Source: Atribacteria bacterium SCGC AAA255-N14 (GTDB taxonomy: Bacteria; Atribacterota; JS1; SB-45; 34-128). From it: a stretch of DNA of 8,325 nucleotides. The position numbers were made by a program, and so were the translations under genes. The stretch is taken from NCBI GenBank assembly GCA_000405345.1, contig ASPC01000051.1:5761-14085 (forward strand), written 5' to 3'. Positions 1 to 5,446 of the stretch are shown one piece after another. Each line of letters starts with the position of its first letter. The stretch's first letter is position 1. Under the pieces are notes generated by a model, which did no database searches, was not told the DNA's origin, and saw only the letters and a program-made list of their open reading frames with translations.

Positions 1-515
1 TTGATTACAGGGATATCATCTCCGGGGAACTCATATTCATTTAAAAGATCCCTTATTTCCATCTCTACCAGTTCGATCAGTTCGGGGTCATCTACCATAT
101 CTACCTTGTTCAGGAAGACTACGATATAGGGGACTCCTACCTGGCGGGCCAGAAGAATATGTTCTCTGGTCTGAGGCATGGGGCCATCGGCAGCAGATAC
201 TACCAGGACGGCTCCGTCCATTTGGGCTGCTCCGGTAATCATATTCTTGATGTAATCGGCATGTCCCGGACAATCGATATGAGCATAGTGTCTCTTTTCA
301 GTCTCGTATTCGGCATGAAAGACCGAGATGGTAATGCCTCTTTCTTTTTCTTCGGGAGCACGGTCGATATCATCAAACTCTTTCACCACGGCAAGACCTT
401 TAGTAGCCAGATATTTAGTCATTGCTGAGGTTAAGGTTGTTTTACCATGGTCTACATGACCGATAGTACCCACATTAACGTGGGGTTTAGTTCTTACAAA
501 TTTCTCTTTTGCCAT
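1..515 (-). CDS. tuf: Elongation factor Tu, N-terminal part (gene runs off the left edge)
   Basis: EF-Tu is the cytosolic GTPase that delivers aminoacyl-tRNA to the ribosomal A site. The visible 171 residues cover the G domain up to just after G4. They contain the P-loop GHVDHGKT (residues 19-26), switch I ending in RGIT (59-62), DCPGH (81-85) and NKVD (136-139). Start codon at 513-515 is fixed by the strong Shine-Dalgarno complement at 524-531, 8 nt upstream, and by the typical [17 protein letters not shown]-terminus. The gene lies last in a tRNA-Thr/Tyr/Thr-tuf block on the same strand and is probably cotranscribed with the tRNAs. It looks clearly richer in G+C than its neighbours, as expected for a highly expressed gene. 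Residues 64-68 read SVFHA where many EF-Tu have NTAHV or similar. The C-terminal domains lie outside the window. Identification is essentially certain. Confidence 0.98.
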   Translation of the reverse strand, partial: MAKEKFVRTKPHVNVGTIGHVDHGKTTLTSAMTKYLATKGLAVVKEFDDIDRAPEEKERGITISVFHAEYETEKRHYAHIDCPGHADYIKNMITGAAQMDGAVLVVSAADGPMPQTREHILLARQVGVPYIVVFLNKVDMVDDPELIELVEMEIRDLLNEYEFPGDDIPVI

Positions 516-523
516 TTGGTTTT

Positions 524-531
524 TCCTCCTT
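524..531 (-). promoter_or_regulatory. Shine-Dalgarno of tuf
   Basis: The minus strand reads AAGGAGGA, 8 nt before the ATG. The rest of the 78-nt gap between tRNA-Thr(GGT) and tuf is AT-rich, and I see no convincing promoter or terminator in it, which fits tuf being read through from the tRNA genes. Confidence 0.8.
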
Positions 532-593
532 AAATATAAAAAAAACAATATTTTTATGAATGTTTATTTGATTCCATATTTATTCGATTTAAC

Positions 594-669
594 TGGAGCC
601 CACGACCAGAATTGAACTGGTGACCTCATCCTTACCAAGGATGCGCTCTTCCAACTGAGCTACGCGGGC
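594..669 (-). tRNA. tRNA-Thr (anticodon GGT)
   Basis: This 76-nt cloverleaf has acceptor arms 663-669 and 598-604 (GCCCGCG with CGTGGGC, one G-U), D arm with AGCTCAGTTGG, anticodon loop CTTGGTAA giving GGT (reads ACC/ACU), T arm with GTTCAATTC, and an encoded CCA at 594-596. It lies 13 nt downstream of tRNA-Tyr and 78 nt before tuf. The position matches thrT just before tufB in Proteobacteria. The tRNA-Gly of that cluster is missing here. Confidence 0.97.
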
Positions 670-682
670 GTAACAACTAAAG

Positions 683-769
683 TGGTGGGGAGGGAAGGAT
701 TCGAACCTTCGAAGGCGTTCAGCCAGCGGATCTACAGTCCGCTCCATTTAACCACTTTGGTACCTCCCC
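683..769 (-). tRNA. tRNA-Tyr (anticodon GTA)
   Basis: This 87-nt class II tRNA has acceptor GGGGAGG (763-769) pairing with CCTCCCC (687-693), anticodon loop ACTGTAGAT giving GTA, a long variable arm as normal for bacterial tRNA-Tyr, the T-loop GGTTCGAATCC, and an encoded CCA at 683-685. It is separated from the upstream tRNA-Thr(TGT) by 197 nt of repeat-rich DNA, but from the downstream tRNA-Thr(GGT) by only 13 nt. Confidence 0.97.
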
Positions 770-796
770 ATTATTTTCGTATATAGTAAATAAGAT

Positions 797-831
797 AGAA
801 GCCAGAAGACAGAATCCAGTATTCAGAATTA
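797..831 (+). repeat. Family B heptamer array, left arm of an inverted pair
   Basis: Five consecutive 7-nt units on the plus strand: AGAAGCC, AGAAGAC, AGAATCC, AGTATTC, AGAATTA. They are the reverse complement of the TTCTGAN-type units at 880-907, so the two arrays face each other across about 48 nt of AT-rich DNA and could form an imperfect hairpin or cruciform. The array lies inside the tRNA operon, just upstream of tRNA-Tyr. Confidence 0.75.
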
Positions 832-879
832 TTTTAGAATATAAGGTTATATTATTTTTTTAAGTTATTTTATATTTTT

Positions 880-942
880 CTGACTCCTGACTCCTGAATT
901 CTGATTTTCTTAACGCGATACTCGATACGCAATACGCGATAT
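880..942 (+). repeat. In-phase family B to family A heptamer array (9 units)
   Basis: Nine uninterrupted 7-nt units: CTGACTC twice, CTGAATT, CTGATTT, TCTTAAC, GCGATAC, TCGATAC, GCAATAC, GCGATAT. The sequence changes from the CTGACTC family to the CGATAC family without losing the 7-nt register. Its last 42 nt (901-942) match 5271-5312 at 37 of 42 positions, so this is also a dispersed repeat. With 797-831 it fills most of the 197-nt gap between the tRNA-Thr(TGT) and tRNA-Tyr genes. Confidence 0.8.
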
Positions 943-966
943 TATTTTATTTATTATCCTTTATCT

Positions 967-1042
967 TGGAGCCGATGATCCGGTTCGAACGGATGACCTG
1001 CTGATTACAAATCAGCTGCTCTGCCAACTGAGCTACATCGGC
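967..1042 (-). tRNA. tRNA-Thr (anticodon TGT)
   Basis: This 76-nt cloverleaf has acceptor GCCGATG (1036-1042) with its exact complement CATCGGC at 971-977, D arm with AGCTCAGTTGG, anticodon loop TTTGTAA giving TGT (reads ACA/ACG), T-loop GTTCGAACC, and an encoded CCA at 967-969. It is the first gene after the promoter at 1053-1081 and is equivalent in position to thrU of the E. coli thrU-tyrU-glyT-thrT-tufB unit. Confidence 0.97.
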
Positions 1043-1052
1043 AATTTTACAC

Positions 1053-1081
1053 ATTATAATTATTTTTTATAACTAAGTCAA
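1053..1081 (-). promoter_or_regulatory. Sigma-70 type promoter of the tRNA-tuf unit
   Basis: On the minus strand a -35 TTGACT (1076-1081) and a -10 TATAAT (1053-1058) are separated by 17 nt. Transcription would start around 1046, only a few bases before the mature 5' end of tRNA-Thr(TGT) at 1042, as usual for stable RNA operons. The sigH stop codon is 27 nt upstream of the -35. The intervening DNA has ATCTTTTTAAAAA twice (1081 and 1095), with no clear intrinsic terminator for sigH. Confidence 0.85.
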
Positions 1082-1107
1082 TCTTTTTAAAAACATCTTT
1101 TTAAAAA

Positions 1108-1740
1108 TTATTTCGTAATTAATTCTAACTTCCTTTTTATCCTTTGTAAAGCATTATCTATAGATTTTACATGCCTTCCTAAATCAACTGCAATTTCTTG
1201 ATAAGATTTAGCATCTAAATAAGATTCCAGAACATCTCTTTCTAAGTCTGATAATATTCTTTTGATTCTCACTTTAAGATTATTTAATTTTTCACCGTTT
1301 AAAAATAAATCCTGAGGATCATTAATGCTCATATTATCTACGATATCCAATAAAGTTCTGTCAGAATCCTCATTATAAATTGGTCTATTAAGAGACGTGT
1401 ATGAATTTAAAGGTATATGTTTTTGTCGAGTAGCACCTTTTATAGCTGTAATAATCTGCCGAGTAATACATAACTCAGCAAATGCTTTAAAAGAGGAAAG
1501 TTTTTTAAATTGATAATTTCTTACTGCTTTATAAAGTCCAATCATTCCTTCCTGAATAATATCTTCCGTATCAGCACCGATTAAGAAATAAGAGCGGGCC
1601 TTTATTTTTACTAATTTTTTATATCTATTAATCAAACATTCTTCTGCTAACAAATTTCCTTGGCAAGCTAAGTAAATGAGCTCTTCATCATCACAATTCC
1701 GGCAATTAACAGAACTTTTTTCCCCTTCTTTTAGCCTCAT
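1108..1740 (-). CDS. sigH: RNA polymerase sigma factor SigH (Spo0H family)
   Basis: This is a sigma-70 family alternative sigma factor that directs RNA polymerase to its own promoter set; in Bacillus it acts in stationary phase, competence and early sporulation. The 210 residues agree with the family along their whole length. Region 2 carries ARSYFLIGADTEDIIQEGM (48-66), followed by the 2.3/2.4 helix SFKAFAELCITRQIITAIK (83-101). RQKHIPLNSY (105-114) is nearly invariant in SigH. Region 4 has LSDLERDVL (163-171) and the helix-turn-helix SYQEIAVDLGRHVKSIDNAL (179-198). Start at 1738-1740 is supported by an AAGGAGGA complement at 1748-1755. The usual mrnC-rlmB-yacP genes between cysS and sigH are absent. 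Downstream it meets the tRNA operon, not rpmG-secE-nusG. Whether this organism sporulates cannot be told from here. N-terminal C13 and C16 form a CxxC that I do not interpret. Confidence 0.96.
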   Translation of the reverse strand: MRLKEGEKSSVNCRNCDDEELIYLACQGNLLAEECLINRYKKLVKIKARSYFLIGADTEDIIQEGMIGLYKAVRNYQFKKLSSFKAFAELCITRQIITAIKGATRQKHIPLNSYTSLNRPIYNEDSDRTLLDIVDNMSINDPQDLFLNGEKLNNLKVRIKRILSDLERDVLESYLDAKSYQEIAVDLGRHVKSIDNALQRIKRKLELITK

Positions 1741-1747
1741 TGGTTAT

Positions 1748-1755
1748 TCCTCCTT
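1748..1755 (-). promoter_or_regulatory. Shine-Dalgarno of sigH
   Basis: The minus strand reads AAGGAGGA, 7 nt before the ATG; it decides the start codon. I could not find a convincing sigH promoter in 1756-1860, which is repeat DNA. Confidence 0.75.
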
Positions 1756-1769
1756 AGAAATCTTATATA

Positions 1770-1818
1770 GCGTATTCTACTGCCCGTATCTCGTATGTCG
1801 TATATCGCATTTCATATA
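1770..1818 (+). repeat. Family A heptamer array (7 units) upstream of sigH
   Basis: Seven 7-nt units: GCGTATT, CTACTGC, CCGTATC, TCGTATG, TCGTATA, TCGCATT, TCATATA. This is the reverse orientation of the CGATAC family, with consensus NCGTATN. It ends 14 nt upstream of the sigH Shine-Dalgarno, so it lies in the 5' untranslated or promoter region of sigH. Confidence 0.75.
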
Positions 1819-1858
1819 GGACTAGTTAGTTGGTTAGTTAAATTAGTCATTAGTGAAT
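1819..1858 (+). repeat. Octamer array (5 units, TAGTNNNT type)
   Basis: Immediately next to the heptamers the period changes to 8: GGACTAGT, TAGTTGGT, TAGTTAAA, TTAGTCAT, TAGTGAAT. The shared core is TAGT. It is related in style to the octamers after the 132-residue gene at 5851-5944. Confidence 0.6.
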
Positions 1859-1867
1859 GGTATCAGA

Positions 1868-1923
1868 GCGTAAAGTTTAAAGCTAAAAACGCAAAACCAA
1901 AAATTAAAACTTAAAACTAAAGA
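1868..1923 (+). repeat. Family D heptamer array, A-rich arm (8 units)
   Basis: Eight 7-nt units: GCGTAAA, GTTTAAA, GCTAAAA, ACGCAAA, ACCAAAA, ATTAAAA, CTTAAAA, CTAAAGA. AAAACTTAAAAC at 1906-1917 is exactly complementary to 1962-1973, so this arm can pair with the T-rich arm that follows. Confidence 0.7.
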
Positions 1924-1926
1924 AAA

Positions 1927-2101
1927 AGTTTTGAATTTTGAATTATGGTTTTTCACTTTTCGTTTTAAGTTTTTAGTTTGATACTGACGCAATACACTCC
2001 TGCTTTTTTTCAAACTTGAAACTTGTAACCAGTAACTTGTCACTAATTACTCATTACTTATTACTATATTTCTATACGCTATACGCTAAACGCTGTACGC
2101 T
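1927..2101 (+). repeat. 25-unit phased heptamer array running into the cysS stop codon
   Basis: 175 nt divide without remainder into 25 seven-base units. From left to right these are T-rich family D (AGTTTTG, AATTTTG, AATTATG, GTTTTTC, ACTTTTC, GTTTTAA, GTTTTTA, GTTTGAT), a mixed stretch, then CAAACTT, GAAACTT, GTAACCA, GTAACTT, GTCACTA, ATTACTC, ATTACTT, ATTACTA, TATTTCT, and finally family A (ATACGCT twice, AAACGCT, GTACGCT). The period survives complete changes of sequence. The middle units (1976-2010) fit the period mainly by spacing, not by identity. The last unit overlaps the cysS stop codon at 2100-2102. Confidence 0.7.
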
Positions 2102-3521
2102 ATTTTACCCTCTTCCACCTTACTCCCTCAGGGGTATCTTCGAGAAGTATTCCTTTTTCCTTCAATTTATCTCTAATTTGATCTGATTCAACCCAATTCT
2201 TCTTTTTTCTCGCCTCTTCTCTCTCTTCAATTAATTTCTTGATTTCTTGCTCGAAGCTTTCTTCTTGATCAAAATCTTTCAAAATTCCCAATATTTCACC
2301 GGCTAATTCCTGATAATATTCAAGAATTTTTTCTAACACTTCTTTATTTTTTATGCCTGGAGAGTTCAGGTGGATATTTACCTCTCTGGCAAAACCAAAT
2401 AACCGGCTTAGGGCAACAGGGGAATTAAAATCATCATCCATAGCTTCTATAAATTTCTGTTGGCTCTTTCTTCTTTTTTCTAAGATACGCTCATCATTTT
2501 TATCTTTTAATTTTCTAAATTTACCCTGTTTTAATAAATGTTTTACGTTAAAAATTGTATTATTTAGTCTCTGTAAACTACTCTCTGCTTGTTGAAGCTG
2601 CTTTTCGCTAAAATTAAGGGGACTCCTATAATGAGCTGAAAGGATGAAATACCGAATTATTTCTCCTTTGTACTTCTGGTTAATATCTCTTACCTTCATT
2701 ATATTTCCTAAAGATTTAGACATTTTCTGATTATTTAAACAAAGGTAACCATTATGCATCCAGTATCTTACAAACTGTTGATTAGTGTAAGCTTCACTTT
2801 GGGCAATTTCATTTTCATGGTGAGGAAAAATCAGGTCTGATCCTCCAGCATGTATATCAAAAGTTTTTCCTAAATATTTCATCGACATAGCTGAACATTC
2901 AATATGCCAACCGGGTCTTCCCTTCCCCCAGGGGCTCTCCCATGAGGGTTCTCCTTCCTTCGCTCTTTTCCATAAGGCAAAATCTATGGGTTCCTTCTTT
3001 CTTTCATCTACTTCTACTCGAGCTCCCTCTTTTAGTTCTTCGATATTTTGACCAGAAAGTTTTCCGTAACTTTTAAATTTAGATACATTAAAAAATACAT
3101 CTCCATCTATTTCGTAAGCATATCCTTTTTCTTCTAATCCTTTAACCAGTTCTATTATTTCCTTGATATGTTCTGTTGCCCGAGGATGGACATCTGCTCT
3201 TTCTATATTAAGTGAATCAGCATCAATAAAATACTCTTGAATAAATATTTCCGCCAATTCTGAGACTGTAATCTTTAATTCTTTTGCTTTATTTATCATT
3301 TTATCATCTATATCAGTCAAGTTTTGTATGTATTTTACCTTATAACCCTTAAATTTTAGAAATCTTCTAACTACTTCAAAGATTATAAAAGGTCGAGCAT
3401 TCCCTATATGAATGTAATTATAAACTGTAGGTCCACAAATATACATGCTGACTTCGTCTTTTTTGAGAGGAACAAACTCCTCTTTTTTTCTTGTTAAAGT
3501 ATTGTATATCTTTAAAGGCAT
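2100..3521 (-). CDS. cysS: Cysteinyl-tRNA synthetase
   Basis: A cytosolic class I enzyme that charges tRNA-Cys with cysteine using ATP. With the start at 3519-3521 it has 473 residues, close to the usual 460-470. HIGN (38-41) is the HIGH signature and KMSKS (266-270) the second signature. The zinc ligands are C29, C209, H234 and E238, at the same numbers as in E. coli CysS. IERAD (106-110) and the HAGGSDLIFPHHENE block (224-238) are also typical. I prefer this ATG because MPLKIYNTLTRKKEEFVPL aligns with known N-termini and a GAGGGAAG ribosome site precedes it. An in-frame ATG at 3581 would add 20 residues translated from repeat DNA. The stop codon (2100-2102) lies at the edge of a heptamer array. 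A possible promoter is at 3553-3581. The usual gltX-cysE neighbours are missing. Confidence 0.97.
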   Translation of the reverse strand: MPLKIYNTLTRKKEEFVPLKKDEVSMYICGPTVYNYIHIGNARPFIIFEVVRRFLKFKGYKVKYIQNLTDIDDKMINKAKELKITVSELAEIFIQEYFIDADSLNIERADVHPRATEHIKEIIELVKGLEEKGYAYEIDGDVFFNVSKFKSYGKLSGQNIEELKEGARVEVDERKKEPIDFALWKRAKEGEPSWESPWGKGRPGWHIECSAMSMKYLGKTFDIHAGGSDLIFPHHENEIAQSEAYTNQQFVRYWMHNGYLCLNNQKMSKSLGNIMKVRDINQKYKGEIIRYFILSAHYRSPLNFSEKQLQQAESSLQRLNNTIFNVKHLLKQGKFRKLKDKNDERILEKRRKSQQKFIEAMDDDFNSPVALSRLFGFAREVNIHLNSPGIKNKEVLEKILEYYQELAGEILGILKDFDQEESFEQEIKKLIEEREEARKKKNWVESDQIRDKLKEKGILLEDTPEGVRWKRVK

Positions 3522-3552
3522 TTCTTTCTTCCCTCTCTTGCTTTGAACAAAT

Positions 3553-3581
3553 ATTTTATATAGCGAAAAACTAAAATTCAA
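3553..3581 (-). promoter_or_regulatory. Candidate promoter of cysS inside the repeat element
   Basis: The minus strand has TTGAAT (3576-3581), a 17-nt spacer and TAAAAT (3553-3558), about 32 nt before the preferred cysS start. The -35 lies in the A-rich arm of the family D repeat. In such AT-rich DNA a chance match is quite possible. Confidence 0.4.
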
Positions 3582-3637
3582 AAATAAAAATTAAGAAAAA
3601 ATTTTGAAATTTGAATTATGGTTTTTAGTTTTTCGCT
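3562..3637. repeat. Perfect 15-bp inverted repeat in the second family D element
   Basis: AGCGAAAAACTAAAA at 3562-3576 is the exact reverse complement of 3623-3637, with a 46-nt AT-rich loop that holds weaker complementary segments. It lies between the yacL stop and the cysS start, so the transcript could fold here. It lacks the GC-rich stem and clean U-tract of an intrinsic terminator. Confidence 0.7.
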
Positions 3638-3676
3638 TTTCGTTTTTAGTTTTTTCTCTAAACGCTCTACGCTATC
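3600..3676 (+). repeat. 11-unit heptamer array at the yacL 3' end (family D into A)
   Basis: Eleven 7-nt units: AATTTTG, AAATTTG, AATTATG, GTTTTTA, GTTTTTC, GCTTTTC, GTTTTTA, GTTTTTT, CTCTAAA, CGCTCTA, CGCTATC. The first seven match the start of the 1927-2101 array closely, including AATTATG followed by GTTTTT, so this is a second copy of one dispersed element. It stops 2 nt before the yacL stop codon. Confidence 0.75.
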
Positions 3677-3678
3677 CT

Positions 3679-4803
3679 TCATTTTCTCGAAGACAATCTA
3701 ACTACATTTTTAAATTCATTAGATTTTCTATCCCTTACACTTTTTACCCTACCAAAAATCATCCTACCGGCAGGAGTTTGCAAAATACTGGTCACTAAAA
3801 CATTCACCTTTTTCCCAATGTATTTGTGTCCATCTTCCACTACTATCATGGTACCGTCATCAAGATAAGCAATCCCCTGCTCCGGTTCTTTGCCTTCCTT
3901 TATTATTTGGGTATTCATTTCCTCGCCAGGTAGGATAACCGCTTTTAGAGCATTAGATAAATCATTGATATTCAAAACAGGAATACCCTCAAGCTGTGCA
4001 ACTTTATTCAAATTATAATCATTGGTTATTATTTTGGCTTTAATCTCTTTAGCAAGTCTAATTATCTTAGCATCAACCTCTTTGGGTTCATTGTAATCTT
4101 TGCCAACAATTCTTACCTTATTCTTTCTGATTTTAGTCATTTTATTAAGTATATCTAAACCTCGGCGCCCTCGGTTCCTTTTTAAAGAATCTGAAGAGTC
4201 GGCAATATGCTGGAGCTCAGACAAAACAAAACGAGGAATTATAAGTTCACCCTCTAAAAATTCTGTTTGGCAAATGTCTAAAATGCGACCATCAATAATT
4301 ACACTTGTATCTAAGATCTTGGGATAGACAAAATGCTTACTATTTTCTTTTCTTCTTACTTTATTAATATTTTTAAAATACCCAAAAAAATTGAATATTT
4401 CATCTTTTTTATTAATGCCTATATTTATACCTAAAGCTCCTAGTATTATGCTTAATACAATAGGAAGATAAGAACCAATAATGGGAATAAATGAGAGTGA
4501 GTAGGCTAACAAATTTGCAATAATAAGACCAATAATTAATCCAATTGTGGCAGTAGCAAAGTTTTGAGTGGGTATTTTTTGTAAATAGCAAATAATTTCT
4601 GAAAATAAACATTGGATTTTGGTATTAAATAAAAGGGAGAACAAAAAACCAACTGTTCCTCCTACGGCTATTGCTAAGATCTTGAATAAAACATCATAAT
4701 AAATATATAAGTCAGGAATAAAATAGAATACATTATATGCCTCATAGCCTATTACTGCGCCAACAATAATAAATATGATTTTTAAAATTCTTTTCACCGG
4801 CAT
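3679..4803 (-). CDS. yacL: YacL-like membrane protein with PIN nuclease and TRAM domains
   Basis: The 374 residues show an N-terminal membrane part with about four hydrophobic segments (roughly 7-29, 38-59, 84-104, 109-131). A PIN domain follows from about 160, starting [13 protein letters not shown]. Acidic residues fitting the PIN active site are D165, E196, D244 and D262 (IITNDYNL). A C-terminal TRAM-like domain lies at about 288-350, with the [16 protein letters not shown] block. PIN domains are often metal-dependent RNases and TRAM binds RNA, so a membrane-tethered RNA-processing role is plausible; the substrate is unknown to me. Start at 4801-4803 follows AAGGAGGA at 4811-4818. A consensus promoter at 5003-5031 gives a leader of about 190 nt. 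In Bacillus it follows radA-disA and precedes ispD; here disA is replaced by unrelated DNA and cysS comes next. Family assignment is firm, function is not. Confidence 0.93.
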   Translation of the reverse strand: MPVKRILKIIFIIVGAVIGYEAYNVFYFIPDLYIYYDVLFKILAIAVGGTVGFLFSLLFNTKIQCLFSEIICYLQKIPTQNFATATIGLIIGLIIANLLAYSLSFIPIIGSYLPIVLSIILGALGINIGINKKDEIFNFFGYFKNINKVRRKENSKHFVYPKILDTSVIIDGRILDICQTEFLEGELIIPRFVLSELQHIADSSDSLKRNRGRRGLDILNKMTKIRKNKVRIVGKDYNEPKEVDAKIIRLAKEIKAKIITNDYNLNKVAQLEGIPVLNINDLSNALKAVILPGEEMNTQIIKEGKEPEQGIAYLDDGTMIVVEDGHKYIGKKVNVLVTSILQTPAGRMIFGRVKSVRDRKSNEFKNVVRLSSRK

Positions 4804-4996
4804 AGTTATTTCCTCCTTCTTTGCGCTATTTTATTTATAAAAAGTATAGAAATATCACCTCCTTTTTTAATATTTCGCATTTTATAAATAATATCTTAAA
4901 TTATTTTTAATTTGATACTCATAACTCTAATATACTTATTTGCCCAAATACTAAATCTTCAAGCTCTTAAGTTATTCCTTTAATTCTCTGAAAACC
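4804..4996 (-). other. Long 5' leader of yacL with a second, perfect Shine-Dalgarno
   Basis: From the predicted start near 4996 the leader runs about 190 nt. At 4854-4863 the minus strand carries AGGAGGTGAT, a full match to the 16S rRNA 3' end, stronger than the real yacL site at 4811-4818. No ATG, GTG or TTG sits at a good distance behind it. An ATT codon 4 nt after AGGAGG would open a 15-codon frame ending in TAA inside the yacL ribosome site. I see no known riboswitch or T-box motif. Confidence 0.5.
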
Positions 4997-5002
4997 AAAT
5001 AA

Positions 5003-5031
5003 ATTATAGCATGCTCCCTTATTTCTGTCAA
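5003..5031 (-). promoter_or_regulatory. Consensus extended -10 promoter of yacL
   Basis: The minus strand reads TTGACA (5026-5031), 17 nt, TATAAT (5003-5008), with TGC directly before the -10 (extended -10). All twelve core bases match the sigma-70 consensus. It shows yacL is transcribed separately from radA and is probably strongly and constitutively expressed. The -35 is only about 10 nt outside the inverted-repeat stretch at 5041-5316. Confidence 0.92.
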
Positions 5032-5045
5032 AATAAGAATTTACT

Positions 5046-5080
5046 TCGTATTGCGTATTGCGTATCGAGTATCGCGTGAA
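5046..5080 (+). repeat. Family A heptamer array, left terminus of an inverted pair
   Basis: Five units: TCGTATT, GCGTATT, GCGTATC, GAGTATC, GCGTGAA. Its reverse complement aligns with 5278-5316: both read C-T-T-C-A-C-G-C-G, then TACTCGATACGCAATACGC, then TACGAA. Similarity runs a few bases inward (GAAGAAAA). This makes long terminal inverted repeats around a core of about 190 nt. Confidence 0.78.
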
Positions 5081-5270
5081 GAAAAAACTATAGAAAAATA
5101 GATAAAAAACAAAAATAATAAATATTCTTTTCTTTTTCCTGCTACCCCACTAAAGTTTACACTAACATTATTTGAATTGCCTAAATAATAATTATTAACC
5201 ATAGATAAATAGACAGATGAAACGCCTGTACTGCTTTGGGTACAATACATCGTACCCATACTTCTTAATT
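5081..5270. other. AT-rich core between inverted heptamer arrays; no convincing gene
   Basis: A minus-strand frame of 72 codons (5041-5259) spans this core but has no ribosome site, and its end is translated repeat, so I do not call it. The core has one neat hairpin: TGGGTAC (5237-5243), an 8-nt loop, GTACCCA (5252-5258). It separates two strong promoters that fire outward. Whether it is a mobile element, a decayed gene or a spacer cannot be decided here. Confidence 0.5.
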
Positions 5271-5312
5271 CTGGTTTTCTTCACGCGCTACTCGATACGC
5301 AATACGCTATAC
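5271..5312 (+). repeat. Family B/A heptamer array, right terminus of the inverted pair
   Basis: Six units: CTGGTTT, TCTTCAC, GCGCTAC, TCGATAC, GCAATAC, GCTATAC. It matches 901-942 at 37 of 42 bases in the same orientation and is the inverted partner of 5046-5080. It ends 11 nt before the -35 of the plus-strand promoter. Confidence 0.8.
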
Positions 5313-5323
5313 GAATATATTCC

Positions 5324-5353
5324 TTGACAAAGAGCTTAACCTGTAAGTATAAT
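5324..5353 (+). promoter_or_regulatory. Promoter of the 132-residue gene
   Basis: TTGACA (5324-5329), an 18-nt spacer and TATAAT (5348-5353) match the sigma-70 consensus at all twelve core positions. Transcription should begin near 5360, giving an untranslated leader of about 87 nt. It diverges from the yacL promoter. Confidence 0.88.
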
Positions 5354-5446
5354 TAAATAAAGCTGAAATTGATAATTTTAGTAATTTCATTAAAACTATC
5401 TCGGTATTTCTCTAAATAGCAAAATGCTTTCACGGGGGTACTAATT

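Noticed and set aside
159..428. Plus-strand frame inside tuf (and the minus frame 88-273)
   Set aside because: Both are out-of-frame shadows of the well-supported EF-Tu coding sequence.
1081..1107. Intrinsic terminator of sigH
   Set aside because: Only two copies of ATCTTTTTAAAAA with short AT palindromes; there is no GC-rich stem followed by a U-tract.
1843..2043. 66-codon minus-strand frame between sigH and cysS
   Set aside because: It lies wholly in heptamer/octamer arrays of low complexity and has no ribosome site.
3522..3678. T-box leader of cysS
   Set aside because: No T-box core sequence or specifier-like stem with a terminator; the gap is repeat DNA.
3604..3798. 64-codon plus-strand frame at the yacL 3' end
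   Set aside because: It overlaps the repeat array and then the antisense of yacL; composition is that of translated T-rich repeats.
4804..4996. Riboswitch or T-box in the yacL leader
   Set aside because: I looked for conserved motifs and GC-rich stems and found none; the leader is AT-rich and only the extra Shine-Dalgarno stands out.
5041..5259. 72-codon minus-strand frame between the divergent promoters
   Set aside because: No ribosome site before the ATG, the C-terminal residues are translated heptamer repeat, and I recognise no family. A decayed gene piece cannot be ruled out.
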